This document shows, piece after piece, positions 44,144-52,455 of a stretch of DNA of 64,000 nucleotides. The notes below the pieces were generated by a model. The model was not told where the DNA came from. It saw only the letters and a list, made by a program, of their open reading frames with translations, and did no database searches. The stretch's first letter is position 1. The number at the start of each line of letters is the position of its first letter. Source of the stretch: an uncultured Oceanospirillaceae bacterium (lineage in GTDB: Bacteria; Pseudomonadota; Gammaproteobacteria; Pseudomonadales; Balneatricaceae); the NCBI GenBank assembly GCA_937138495.1, contig CAKZPE010000015.1, positions 56,272-120,271 on the forward strand, written 5' to 3'. The position numbers were made by a program, and so were the translations under genes.

Positions 44144-44250
44144 ATATGAATTCTCCTGTTTTTGGTGAAAAAAAGGCAAACGAATCCCATTGCTGGTGAT
44201 GATCAGCAAGACAGGTTTGCCTTATGAAGAAAGGGTGAAGGGGTGGAACC

Positions 44251-44982
44251 TTAGCTATTAGAAGCCAGCTGGGTGTCGAGGTTTTGCTTAAAACTAATCA
44301 GTAATGCTTCTGCTTCAGCCGGATCTTCCATGGCAGCAACCTGTTTACCTGAAGCTTTAAACCAGCCGTCAATGATGGCGGTTTTTAAGCTAAAGGCGTT
44401 GGCTTTTTTCAGTTGCAGCTGTGCCAGTTGCTCAGGTGTTTCACCCAGGTTCCGGGCTGTTGCCTCTGCCTGCAGAGCAGCTAAGTCTGCAGCGGTTCCC
44501 ATACCGGCGATTGCGCGTTCAGCACGGCGGGCTTTTTCGGCCCAGCCAACGGTTACAGAAATATCAGCAGCATTACTGGCTTGCAGGCGCGCCAATGAGG
44601 CATCGGTTTCGAGTTGTTGAATAAGTGTGGCTTTTTGGGCCGCCAGTTTTTGGGTCAGGTTTGTTACCCACTTGTCTTCCTGCCATTCATCAAATTCACC
44701 GGGTTCGATGGTGGTAAGGTGATCAGGCAGTGGGCCTGTTTCTGAGTATTCAACAGCTTCTTTAGTGAGTTTGTGCCAGACCGTACCACGCCAGTCTTCA
44801 GATATTTCCCAGGCAGTGTTTTCTTTATTACGGATAGCGATCTGATTTTTTTGTAAGTTCGGAACAGAATCTGGAGTGGTGAAAGCCTGTTCGAAGTATT
44901 GGCCCGGTTGCTTTGGGTTAGGCATGGCTGAAGAGCCGTGGGTATATATACGAGTATGTTGATTAAAGTGATGTAATTGCAT
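44251..44982 (-). CDS. Tail-fibre assembly protein A
   Basis: 243 residues from ATG at 44982. N-terminal half has the pattern of phage tail-fibre assembly proteins (Tfa/gpU-like: PGQYFEQAFTTPDSVPNL; IRNKENTAWEISEDWRGTVWHKLTKEAVEY), the C-terminal half is a helical, charged DUF4376-like region (VGWAEKARRAERAIAGMGTAADLAALQAEA). It follows fibre A by 11 bp and is presumably its chaperone. A paralogue of the C-terminal half exists as protein B at 42876-43574. Confidence 0.72.
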   Translation of the reverse strand: MQLHHFNQHTRIYTHGSSAMPNPKQPGQYFEQAFTTPDSVPNLQKNQIAIRNKENTAWEISEDWRGTVWHKLTKEAVEYSETGPLPDHLTTIEPGEFDEWQEDKWVTNLTQKLAAQKATLIQQLETDASLARLQASNAADISVTVGWAEKARRAERAIAGMGTAADLAALQAEATARNLGETPEQLAQLQLKKANAFSLKTAIIDGWFKASGKQVAAMEDPAEAEALLISFKQNLDTQLASNS

Positions 44983-44993
44983 AGAACATATCC

Positions 44994-45716
44994 TTATTCG
45001 AAGTAGAAGGCTAAGGGCCATGCAATACTGCGTGGCTTGGTATCGTGTGTTTCATCCCATGTATAAATAGTGCGATCCAGAGTGTATTTTGCTGAATCGG
45101 TGTCTTTACCTGCAAATGCACCACCATAGGGGCCACCAGAATAATGGTTATATGCATTTGATCCATTTGCAGTGGCTTTATAAAATCTCGTATCTTGATC
45201 TTCAAACCCACCGATCTGCTGTTCTTGATTGATGCCTCTACCATTATCAAAAACACGGATAAACTCACCGCGAAGTTCGGGTGCTCTAAATGTCGTAGCG
45301 CCATCACCAGTTGACCAACAGCCTATCTGCCCAGCCAGCCATTCAGTGTCTGTGATCAGATTTATATTTCGTTCTGGGGTGTTTAGGGCTGCCCATAATT
45401 CTGGGTAGTCTGAACGGGATAAAAGCTGACCCGCAAAAAAGAGAGCGCCTGTTGGAGGAGTCTCTCCTAAATGCCAGAAAGGCTCTCCAAGGATTCTGCT
45501 TCCTGATTTTAATTGCCTAATAATGCCAGCAAGCTGATCAGATTTAGTCGCGTCAGGTGTGGCTCCACCCTCAGTGATGGCATTGATCAGCTCATCAAAC
45601 ACCATATTCTGATAGACCGCTGAGTCTTTACTTGGGGGGATGTTGTTGACGGGGTCGCCGTCGGTAAATTTACCGTTTTTTAGCCGGGCACCGGCGTCGG
45701 ATTTAGGATAATCCAT
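44994..45716 (-). CDS. Tail fibre / tail collar protein A
   Basis: 240 residues. Attachment end MDYPKSDAGARLKNGKFTDG shared with fibre B, then a phage tail-collar-like domain: LGETPPTGALFFAGQLLSRSDYPELWAAL, then APELRGEFIRVFDNGRGI with the typical LRGEFxR motif, ending in RSIAWPLAFYFE. Collar-type tips bind cell-surface sugars. It lies 12 bp after gp48. Having two different tips on the same attachment end suggests alternative or mixed fibres and a wider target range. Confidence 0.78.
   Translation of the reverse strand: MDYPKSDAGARLKNGKFTDGDPVNNIPPSKDSAVYQNMVFDELINAITEGGATPDATKSDQLAGIIRQLKSGSRILGEPFWHLGETPPTGALFFAGQLLSRSDYPELWAALNTPERNINLITDTEWLAGQIGCWSTGDGATTFRAPELRGEFIRVFDNGRGINQEQQIGGFEDQDTRFYKATANGSNAYNHYSGGPYGGAFAGKDTDSAKYTLDRTIYTWDETHDTKPRSIAWPLAFYFE
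45595..45716 (-). repeat. Fibre N-terminus repeat, copy A
   Basis: Partner of the repeat at 44022-44143, same length and frame. Direct orientation, so recombination between copies would delete fibre A tip and assembly gene A and leave a single fibre B. Confidence 0.8.
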
Positions 45717-45728
45717 CGTGTTCTCCTG

Positions 45729-46307
45729 TTAGTGATAACTGAATGTCATTAAACGGTGGGCGTGAACCAGGCGTTGCAGAACGCACTCCAGACGCTGGTT
45801 GCTCCAGCTGCGGTAGACGTCACCGTGGGGCTGGCCGAAGTGCCGTTCCTGATAGTTCAGGGTGGGCGCATTCACTTGCCAGATGTAGTTGCTGTCTTCA
45901 TTACCGAAAACTTCGCTGAAACTGTCGCCGTGCAGCCGTTCACGGTATTCAGTAATGGTGATTGGGAAGCCAAGGAGTGCTGCCAGGGCAATAAAAAACT
46001 CTCGGCTTTGTCCGCCTCTGGATTGGTAAGCCTGAATCAGCGCGCTGCGCCGTTCCTGAAAGTTCTGGCTACCACCGCACGCGTGCGGTAAACCGTGCAT
46101 CGTTTCCCATTCTTCAAACACCTCAAAGGCTTTGCTGGGGTGCGCTTCGTCGAGAATATCTTCAGCCCGTTTTTCGGTTCGGTGCAGTTCATGGGCGATA
46201 CCCTGAAGCAACTTAGCCAGTTCACTGTCGGCGTGTTTGGGCCAGGCCTGCCCCTGCGGTAACAGGGCGAGCAGCTGGTCGCGGTAAGCGTCTATGCTGT
46301 TGGCCAT
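45729..46307 (-). CDS. Mu gp48-like tail/baseplate protein (DUF2313, YmfQ-like)
   Basis: 192 residues. MANSIDAYRDQLLALLPQGQAWP is the characteristic start of the YmfQ/DUF2313 family; the later ERRSALIQAYQSRGGQSREFFIALAALLGFPITITEY also matches. In Mu this protein is at the baseplate periphery and links fibres to baseplate. Its start overlaps the gp47-like gene by 16 bp and its stop is 12 bp before fibre A, agreeing with the Mu gene order. Confidence 0.88.
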   Translation of the reverse strand: MANSIDAYRDQLLALLPQGQAWPKHADSELAKLLQGIAHELHRTEKRAEDILDEAHPSKAFEVFEEWETMHGLPHACGGSQNFQERRSALIQAYQSRGGQSREFFIALAALLGFPITITEYRERLHGDSFSEVFGNEDSNYIWQVNAPTLNYQERHFGQPHGDVYRSWSNQRLECVLQRLVHAHRLMTFSYH

Positions 46308-47347
46308 GTGATGTCTCCCAGAATCGGAAATTCGCCTGCCGCGCAGGTAAAGTCATCCGTCAGACTGATTCGGTGATCACGTTCTCCTGTCGCCAGGGAA
46401 ATCGCTTCGTTAATCTGGCTCAGATAGATGGTGCCACCGGGTTTTGCTTCCCGCTGCAGAAGGTCTTTCAGCTCTGCAGTAATGGCGGTACGGGTTTTAT
46501 CGTCATTCGGGCTTAGCCGGGTTAAGGTCAGATGTAATGCTTTGGCTGCCGGGGCGTAGACTTCTAAACGCTTCATACCCGCCGGGCGTACTGATTCCAG
46601 CTGTGTTTTTACCGCATCGATATGTGCCTGAGTCGGAATAGGTGTCGCCAGATTGTCGGTGACAAAGCGAACTACGACTGTTCCCAGACCCAGAGCATTC
46701 GGTGTACACCAGGCGCGGGTGATGTCTGCATGGGCACTTTTGGTCCAGGCGATATAGTCCTGAGCACTGCCCCCCATTGGTGGATGTTTGCGGCGTTCAG
46801 CTAAGCGTTCCCGAACCCGGCTGATGGTTTCCGCATCGGCACCCCCGCTAAGGCTGGTCACGCTGGCCTGAGTATCCACCCCGGAGACCGGCGTAATAAA
46901 CTGGAGTGTTGTACCGGATGTCAGATTGCCTGCAGCGCCTGCGTCAACCGCTTCTGCTGGCAGGTTGGCAGTGCCGTTGGTAAGGCTGACCGTTTGTGTA
47001 CTGCGATAAATTTTCTGGTTGTCATCCTGCAGAAGAGTCTCCGTTGGAATGCTGACACCGTTGTTGCCGGTCAGCGTCAGCAGACCGCTGGCGCGACTGG
47101 CTGGCAAACGGTAGATACCCATTTCTGCCGCCCGGCGTAGCAGGTTAGTGTCATCAGCGCTCTGGTCAAACAGCTGTTCAACGGTGTATTGCAGGTGACC
47201 GTGCAGACCATGCACCGCACCGGCAACGGCCTGCGCCAGAGGATAATAGATGTCGCCCCGGCTGCTGGCGGCCTGACCGCTGTAGCGTTCGATATCGACT
47301 GCGATTTGCTGGCGCAGCTGGGGCAGGGTTTTACGACTGAAGGGCAT
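46292..47347 (-). CDS. Baseplate J-like protein (Mu gp47)
   Basis: 351 residues. Baseplate_J features: RKTLPQLRQQIAVDIERYSG at the start, LRRAAEMGIYRLPASRASGLLTLTGNNGVSIPTETLL (the J-type beta motif), and ISRVRERLAERRKHPPMGGSAQDYIAWTKS. Wedge component of contractile baseplates. It overlaps gp46-like by 17 bp and gp48-like by 16 bp, indicating tight co-translation. Confidence 0.92.
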   Translation of the reverse strand: MPFSRKTLPQLRQQIAVDIERYSGQAASSRGDIYYPLAQAVAGAVHGLHGHLQYTVEQLFDQSADDTNLLRRAAEMGIYRLPASRASGLLTLTGNNGVSIPTETLLQDDNQKIYRSTQTVSLTNGTANLPAEAVDAGAAGNLTSGTTLQFITPVSGVDTQASVTSLSGGADAETISRVRERLAERRKHPPMGGSAQDYIAWTKSAHADITRAWCTPNALGLGTVVVRFVTDNLATPIPTQAHIDAVKTQLESVRPAGMKRLEVYAPAAKALHLTLTRLSPNDDKTRTAITAELKDLLQREAKPGGTIYLSQINEAISLATGERDHRISLTDDFTCAAGEFPILGDITWPTA

Positions 47348-47807
47348 GTGAGCCTCCTGTTGCTGTCAGTGCCAACTGATGTTCCCGGAACAGGTTGATC
47401 CAGTTGCCTTCGGGAAGTTGGCAGTCAATTTGGAATGCAATGCTGTCCAGGCCAGTACGTTCGGCACTGACCTGCAGGTTTAGCAGATGGTTTTCTTCAA
47501 CCAGCCATTGCAGCGCTTCTTCGGCAAAATCACGGGCTTTGCTGATGACGTCACGGGTGACTTTTTCCCGCTGTAACAGCCAGAGTTTGCTCCCCAGGCT
47601 TTCACCGTCTGGCAGTTCTGAGTCACCCCAGTAGCCACGTAAGTCTTGCTGATTTCCGGCTTCTTCCTGGCTGGCCCGGGCATCCGTAAACAGGGAAATT
47701 GTGACGGCGTTTTGCAGCCAGCTCAGTTGGTCAGCGGGGGCGGGTTTCAGATCAAGTTGTTGATGGGTTGAGTGCCAGCCCAGGGCCGGCATGGTGGTTT
47801 GCTTCAT
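47331..47807 (-). CDS. Mu gp46-like baseplate protein (GPW/gp25-like)
   Basis: 158 residues. LWLLQREKVTRDVISKARDFAEEALQWLVEE is the conserved core of phage GP46 proteins, which correspond to the gp25-type wedge that starts sheath assembly. The EPR triad typical of gp25 in T4 is not obvious, as in Mu-type members. Start overlaps the gp45-like stop by four bases. Confidence 0.85.
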   Translation of the reverse strand: MKQTTMPALGWHSTHQQLDLKPAPADQLSWLQNAVTISLFTDARASQEEAGNQQDLRGYWGDSELPDGESLGSKLWLLQREKVTRDVISKARDFAEEALQWLVEENHLLNLQVSAERTGLDSIAFQIDCQLPEGNWINLFREHQLALTATGGSHALQS

Positions 47808-48340
47808 GATGGATTTGCCTTATGGGTTGTCGCACCATTGGTTTCGTTGTGCCGGTGATTAATCAGGCTGACGTTACTGTGCGAAATGACGTCCTGTGCC
47901 CTGATGACACCGCTGCAATACAGCTCCGGAGCATTTACCAGCACCTTGTTTGCTGACTGAATTTCGATACTCCGGTCAGCCCTGATATGGACTTTGTCAC
48001 CCTGCTGGTTATAGATAGCGGTCTCGCCTTCAGTAACCTCCAGCCGGTAACGGGCATCGCCAATCAGTAATGCAACGGTATGGCTGCCGTTACCGTTGAA
48101 TGACAAAGCAACCGCTTCTGCGCCATTCAGCGGATGGCTGGTAAATCCAAAAGGCTCCAGGTGCTCGATATCCGCCAGGGTCTGGTCGCCTTCAACCTGC
48201 AGCTGAAGTAAGCGACGTTTTCCCCGATAACCGGCCCTAACTAAAACAGCCCGTTGCAGGATGATTTTCAGCTTCCGGCTTAAAGGCGCGGTAAATGCCT
48301 GAATCGCCCGGACCAGTTGATGAGGATTGAACTGATTCAT
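47804..48340 (-). CDS. Baseplate spike protein V (Mu gp45-like)
   Basis: 178 residues. N-terminal OB-fold region, then a glycine-rich beta-helix-like section (ARYRLEVTEGETAIYNQQGDKVHIRADRSIEIQSANKVLVNAPELYCSG) and a C-terminal tip with NHRHNE: the HxH motif (His162, His164) that binds iron at the point of the membrane-piercing spike in Mu gp45 and P2 gpV. It is therefore expected to be the needle tip of the particle. Overlaps both neighbours by four bases. Confidence 0.9.
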   Translation of the reverse strand: MNQFNPHQLVRAIQAFTAPLSRKLKIILQRAVLVRAGYRGKRRLLQLQVEGDQTLADIEHLEPFGFTSHPLNGAEAVALSFNGNGSHTVALLIGDARYRLEVTEGETAIYNQQGDKVHIRADRSIEIQSANKVLVNAPELYCSGVIRAQDVISHSNVSLINHRHNETNGATTHKANPS

Positions 48341-49446
48341 ATGAAGTACCCCGCTTCATCGAAAGCTGCACCGCTGTGTGGGTCAGCGGCCGGAGCCGGT
48401 TGGCTGACAACGGGTGTTTTGCCGGTTTCCGGTAACAGGAATGCTTTTGGTGACATCAGTTTTAGCCGGGTGGTCGTGCCCTGATTGTTCGCGGAGAAGG
48501 TCACTTCGGTGATGAGAAGCCGGGTATCTTTCAGGCCAAGAACAGCGTCATTCACGTTAATCAGTTCATTGGGTGTCCAGAGCCTGCCTGTCGCGGTTTG
48601 TCGCCAGCCGGAAAGGGTGTAAGTGATGGTCTCGCTACGGCCACGGCGGACGTTGTTATGCCACTGGGCAAGGCGCTTACATTCCTCGTTATCAACCGGA
48701 TTATCCGCACTGATGACAGTGGGGCGGTAACGTCCTCGCCCGGTCTTAAACGATCCGCGGGACTGATTATCACGGGCGTCCTGGCCGTTAATATTCGGAT
48801 GCTGCCCCGTCACGATATATTCGCTGAACAGATCCCGGTGGCTGAATGAGCCGCTGGCAGAGGTTACATTGGTTCCCAGGTTTATTGCCGTATCTGTCTC
48901 CTGAGTACGGGTTCGGGTGATCAGCAGATTGCCATCAGCATCTGAGATCAGCAGTACGCCTGTCTGGCGTGCCAGTTGTTCAAGAAATTCCCAGATGGGC
49001 TGGCCGTTATCCAGCGTCGAATCTTTACTGAGAATTTTTGTCGCTTCTGTGGCACTCGGGTCAACTTTTACGTCAATGCCGAAGGGCTGACATAAGGTTG
49101 TAGCGACGTCCTTTAGGCTGCGGCCTTTGGTTTGTTGTTTTCCGGTGGAAGAGCAGTCAACCAAATCCGCCAGTTTAGAGCGGCCACTGATAGACGCGCT
49201 GTGCTGGGTGCTGTCGTAACTGCGTTCAATGTCATCAATGTAACCACTGGTGACCAGCTCTTCTCCGGCGTAAAGCTGACAGGCTGCACCGGGTTGAATC
49301 AGGTGAGGCTGATTCACTGACTGTGCCTGCTCGGTCAGTGATACGTTGAAGCGATGTGTACCCTGCTCAATGGAACGGGTGATACTTACACTGTTCCAGC
49401 CCTGATGCGTACGGCCGTTAATAAGCAGAATCAGTTCATCTTTCAT
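48337..49446 (-). CDS. Baseplate hub protein (Mu gp44/P, gpD-like)
   Basis: 369 residues. The family hallmarks are ELILLINGRTHQGWNSVSITRSIEQGTHRF at the N-terminus and RGRSETITYTLSGWRQTATGRLWTPNELINVND near the C-terminus (late-control gpD / Mu P type). It forms the trimeric hub below the tube, joining spike to tube. Four-base overlaps with both neighbours. Confidence 0.9.
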   Translation of the reverse strand: MKDELILLINGRTHQGWNSVSITRSIEQGTHRFNVSLTEQAQSVNQPHLIQPGAACQLYAGEELVTSGYIDDIERSYDSTQHSASISGRSKLADLVDCSSTGKQQTKGRSLKDVATTLCQPFGIDVKVDPSATEATKILSKDSTLDNGQPIWEFLEQLARQTGVLLISDADGNLLITRTRTQETDTAINLGTNVTSASGSFSHRDLFSEYIVTGQHPNINGQDARDNQSRGSFKTGRGRYRPTVISADNPVDNEECKRLAQWHNNVRRGRSETITYTLSGWRQTATGRLWTPNELINVNDAVLGLKDTRLLITEVTFSANNQGTTTRLKLMSPKAFLLPETGKTPVVSQPAPAADPHSGAAFDEAGYFI

Positions 49447-50639
49447 AGCAGCACCTCCAGAGAGTGTCCTGCAGGCATAAAACCCGGGTGGCTGATATTG
49501 TTGCGGCTGATCAGGTCCGTGGTGCGCTGGATATCACCGTACAGTCGATGAGCTGTTACCAGAGCGGGCTCTGCCTGTTGTAATTCAATGCTGCGGATTT
49601 GCTGCAGCCCGGGAGCAACGGTTTCAATATGCCGGATCAGGGCGGTTTGCAGCTCAGATAACGGCCCGTAAGCGGCATCGCTGCTTTGCTCGATCACCGT
49701 ATCCAACTGACTAAGTAATACATCCCGTACAGCAATTGCCTGGCTGTAAGTACTGAAAGGTGTCCCCAGCTGGCTGATGTTCCGGGCCATACGGATGCAG
49801 GCTAATGCCACAGTGCTTTGATTCAGGGCGTTCTGATTGACAGCCAGTTGCTGACGGCTGGGAGTATCGGTTTTATTAACCGGTGCGACAGTCACTAATT
49901 CCCCGCTGAACTGTTGATACTGGCTGAACAGGTCATCAATATCGCGGGTTGCCTGGAATGCCTGATTAAGCTGGTCATCCAGAGTCTTCAGTATGTGGGC
50001 CGGTGACTGCGCTAATTCAGCAGCGCTCTGAACAGTGCTGGTGAGTGTCTGAACAGCATTGCCCGCTGCTTGCACAATCGCCTGCACCTGCTCTCCGGCA
50101 GTACGGATTTCTGTTGTTAACCGGTTAATCTGGCGGGCGGCAGCATCCTGAACAAACTGTGCCTGGCGCTGTAATTTAAAGACTGCTTCAAAGTCTTTCA
50201 TGACGGCAGCTTTGCTGCTGTCACAGCTTTGTTCCAGTTGGTGTTTGCTGGTCAGTTTTGCAACCGGGTATTGCCTTTTACCGGCGTGCACGTAGTTCAG
50301 GTCAATCTGACAATAGCCCCCCTTACGGGTTGATATTGTCCAGCTGAAATCTTTTACCTGAATGTACATGCTCCCCAGATACGGGTGGATCAGTTTGCCT
50401 GCGCCCGGTGAATTCAGGGCGGCAAACAGCTTTTCCCGCTGCAGATCATAGTCAGCACCGATCACAAACATTTGCAGCCGTTCGGTGGCGGCTGTCTGGC
50501 CCATATCCTCAGCCCAGTGTTGTGACTGATTCAGATACTGGTGCACTGCAACCCGGCGGCCACCCTGGCCACTGGCAGTGTCGATATGAAAGCTCACCCC
50601 ACGGAAGGAGGCTTGCTGTAGACGTTGTTGCCAAGTCAT
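49443..50639 (-). CDS. Mu gpN-like DNA circularisation / tail protein
   Basis: 398 residues. The beginning (WQQRLQQASFRGVSFHIDTASGQGGRRVAVHQY) and the block GADYDLQREKLFAALNSPGAGKLIHPYLGSMYIQVKDFSWT match Mu gpN family, annotated 'DNA circularisation protein N-terminus'. In Mu-like tails it is a baseplate/hub structural protein; a DNA-circularising role is irrelevant in a head-less particle. The helical C-terminal half is variable. It is 12 bp after the tape measure gene. Confidence 0.88.
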   Translation of the reverse strand: MTWQQRLQQASFRGVSFHIDTASGQGGRRVAVHQYLNQSQHWAEDMGQTAATERLQMFVIGADYDLQREKLFAALNSPGAGKLIHPYLGSMYIQVKDFSWTISTRKGGYCQIDLNYVHAGKRQYPVAKLTSKHQLEQSCDSSKAAVMKDFEAVFKLQRQAQFVQDAAARQINRLTTEIRTAGEQVQAIVQAAGNAVQTLTSTVQSAAELAQSPAHILKTLDDQLNQAFQATRDIDDLFSQYQQFSGELVTVAPVNKTDTPSRQQLAVNQNALNQSTVALACIRMARNISQLGTPFSTYSQAIAVRDVLLSQLDTVIEQSSDAAYGPLSELQTALIRHIETVAPGLQQIRSIELQQAEPALVTAHRLYGDIQRTTDLISRNNISHPGFMPAGHSLEVLL

Positions 50640-50651
50640 GATTGTTCTCCT

Positions 50652-51929
50652 TTAGTGTGCCATCATGGTGCTGCCGGAAATGTCCGTATGTTGGGCTGCA
50701 TCACTGCGCGCTTTGACCTCAGTGCGGTCGTCTTTGACGTTGATGTCGAGATAGGTTGAGAGTTTCTGGGAGAGTTCTCCGCCGGCTAACTCACCGCCGA
50801 AGCCTCCCAGTAAGCCGCCAATAATCGTGCCGACGCCAGGTAAAATGGCCGTGCCAATTGCAGCGCCAAGCGCTGCGCCGCCCATACCGCCTGCGATGTT
50901 GCCGGTGTCTTTGATTTTCTGTGAGGTGCTCTGATCACTGTTCCAGGTAGTGAACAGGTCGTATGCCGCCAGCATTCGGAACGGGCCGAATTTTTTAGCC
51001 TGTTTCAGCAGTCCGCCAGCAGCTTCTTTTCCTGAAGACCACAGGGTATTGAGTCCTGATTTGGACGAGGAAGTCGGGTTTTTTGAAGTATTATGTTTTT
51101 TATCGGCTGACCAAAAGTTGCTCAGGCTATCTTTAGCCTTGTTTGTGACATCAGTAATGGCTTTTAGAGCTGTTTGTGCAGCTGTAGAAAGTTTGGCTTT
51201 CAGATAGGTGCCAGAGCCTACAATACCCAGCATGCCTGCGGTTGCTCCGGGTAAAGCTTTGCCTGTATTAAGAGTGCCACTACCAATACTTTTGATCCAA
51301 TTCCCTAATCTGCCGAGACGCGACTTGCTTTTGTTTTGATTTTTTTTACCATCCTTGTCGCCAATATCCGGGCCGGAGGTGAATCCAGTACCGATGTTTC
51401 TGACTAAAGCAATAGCGGATTTGTCCCAATCGACGACATGAACTTTCTGGATATTGTGATTATCCTTACCAGTTAAAGCTCCCCGAAATCCATTTTTTTC
51501 TATGGCTTTAATAACAGTACGAACTTGTTTGCCAAATTTTGCAATCCCTGCAATCCCTGCAATCCCTGCCGCGATAATACCTGCTGCCGTTATCAGTGCA
51601 TTTTGGTTATCAGTACTCAGTCCTTTAACGGCGTTCTCTATGCCTTTTAACGGTGCGAGTAGTATCTGATTGCGGCGAGAATTTATCTGTTCCAAAAATG
51701 TTTGGTCAGATGATTTTGCTGAGGTCTTACTGGATATCTGGATTGAATCAATTTTTGTTTGTAGTTGCTGAAATTTAGCAGCAGTTCCATCCAGAGCGCG
51801 GCTTAGGTTCAGATAGCTTGCTTGCAGGTTGGTGGATGTCTCCAGTTTTTGTAGAGGCAGGGTGCTGGCAAGCTTTGCTTCGCCTCGCCCGCTCAGGGCT
51901 TCGGCAAGCGTCAGATTATAAGTGCTCAT
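50652..51929 (-). CDS. Tail tape measure protein (short, 425 aa)
   Basis: 425 residues at the expected place after the frameshifted chaperone. Helical N-terminal part (SYLNLSRALDGTAAKFQQLQTKIDSIQ), a hydrophobic segment with GIAGIAGIA, long Lys/Ser-rich middle, and a Gly/Ala-rich hydrophobic end (GGMGGAALGAAIGTAILPGVGTIIGGLLGGFGGELAGG) typical of tape measures. Tail length scales with tape measure length at about 0.15 nm per residue, so a tube near 64 nm would be expected, short for a contractile phage tail. Start overlaps the end of the frameshift extension by 14 bp. Confidence 0.82.
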   Translation of the reverse strand: MSTYNLTLAEALSGRGEAKLASTLPLQKLETSTNLQASYLNLSRALDGTAAKFQQLQTKIDSIQISSKTSAKSSDQTFLEQINSRRNQILLAPLKGIENAVKGLSTDNQNALITAAGIIAAGIAGIAGIAKFGKQVRTVIKAIEKNGFRGALTGKDNHNIQKVHVVDWDKSAIALVRNIGTGFTSGPDIGDKDGKKNQNKSKSRLGRLGNWIKSIGSGTLNTGKALPGATAGMLGIVGSGTYLKAKLSTAAQTALKAITDVTNKAKDSLSNFWSADKKHNTSKNPTSSSKSGLNTLWSSGKEAAGGLLKQAKKFGPFRMLAAYDLFTTWNSDQSTSQKIKDTGNIAGGMGGAALGAAIGTAILPGVGTIIGGLLGGFGGELAGGELSQKLSTYLDINVKDDRTEVKARSDAAQHTDISGSTMMAH

Positions 51930-52095
51930 AATTAGCCCTCTGTTCGCTGGGGGTTAATGCGGTTCTGACCGAGGTAAATACCCCGATCAGTTGCCGCTCG
52001 GAAAGGTTTAGGTAATTGCTGCGGGACCAGTGAAGGCGCAGTGACAGTGTCACGATGGCCTGTTCAATTTGTCTGGTCCGCAGCTGCAGATCGCC
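51916..52095 (-). CDS. Frameshift extension of the tail assembly chaperone (Mu gp41')
   Basis: 59 codons in the +1 frame relative to the upstream chaperone gene, beginning at the slippery site and reading GDLQLRTRQIEQAIVTLSLR to SEQRANYEHL-stop. It has no start codon with a ribosome site of its own at a sensible place. If ribosomes slip back two bases at GGGGGCGA (52091-52098), after Gly116, the product is a 175-residue fusion. In long-tailed phages such a fusion binds the tape measure and recruits tube subunits. Confidence 0.75.
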   Translation of the reverse strand, partial: GDLQLRTRQIEQAIVTLSLRLHWSRSNYLNLSERQLIGVFTSVRTALTPSEQRANYEHL

Positions 52096-52441
52096 CCCGC
52101 GCCTCAAGCGCATTGACGATGGCTGTATCCAGTGCGGCGACGCCCTGGTGCAGAATCTCCAGATCCTTGTTGGAAAGCAGGCTGAGCTGCTCCCGTTCCA
52201 TAGGACCGTCAACGGAGCCGATACTGGCAACCTGACGCCGCAGGGTGTTGATGCCCATTAGCGTGTTGCTGGTTACCAGTGCCGGTTCAGCACCGTTGGC
52301 GCCGGGCACCATGATCAGGCGTTCGGATTCTTCCATGGCTGCGATCAGATCGCCGGCTGATAATTCACGCAGAACGACTTTTGTGTGTCGCTCTTCGCCG
52401 ATTGTCAGGCCTTTTTCCAGTGTTACCGTATGTTGAGTCAT
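52064..52441 (-). CDS. Tail assembly chaperone, zero-frame product (Mu gp41-like)
   Basis: 125 residues: TVTLEKGLTIGEERHTKVVLRELSAGDLIAAMEESE is the Mu gp41 tail-assembly family pattern. Zero-frame translation stops at 52064 shortly after the slippery site. It lies between tube and tape-measure genes, the universal position of this chaperone. It should be made in excess over the frameshifted form. Confidence 0.85.
   Translation of the reverse strand: MTQHTVTLEKGLTIGEERHTKVVLRELSAGDLIAAMEESERLIMVPGANGAEPALVTSNTLMGINTLRRQVASIGSVDGPMEREQLSLLSNKDLEILHQGVAALDTAIVNALEARGRSAAADQTN
52091..52098 (-). promoter_or_regulatory. Programmed -2 frameshift slippery site GGGGGCGA
   Basis: Minus-strand GGGGGCGA. 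Zero frame reads CGG-GGG-CGA; after GGG (codon 116) a two-base step back gives GGC-GAT-CTG and opens 59 further codons. The same octamer is the known -2 site of phage Mu. Confidence 0.8.
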
Positions 52442-52455
52442 GTGCCCGTCTCCTT

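Noticed and set aside
43577..45716. Invertible fibre segment like the Mu G loop
   Set aside because: The two fibre repeats are in the same orientation and no Gin-type invertase gene is in the cluster.
51916..52230. Treating this as an independent 104-codon gene
   Set aside because: The part upstream of the slippery site shows no protein-like conservation and overlaps the chaperone; only the 59 codons after 52095 make sense, as a frameshift extension.
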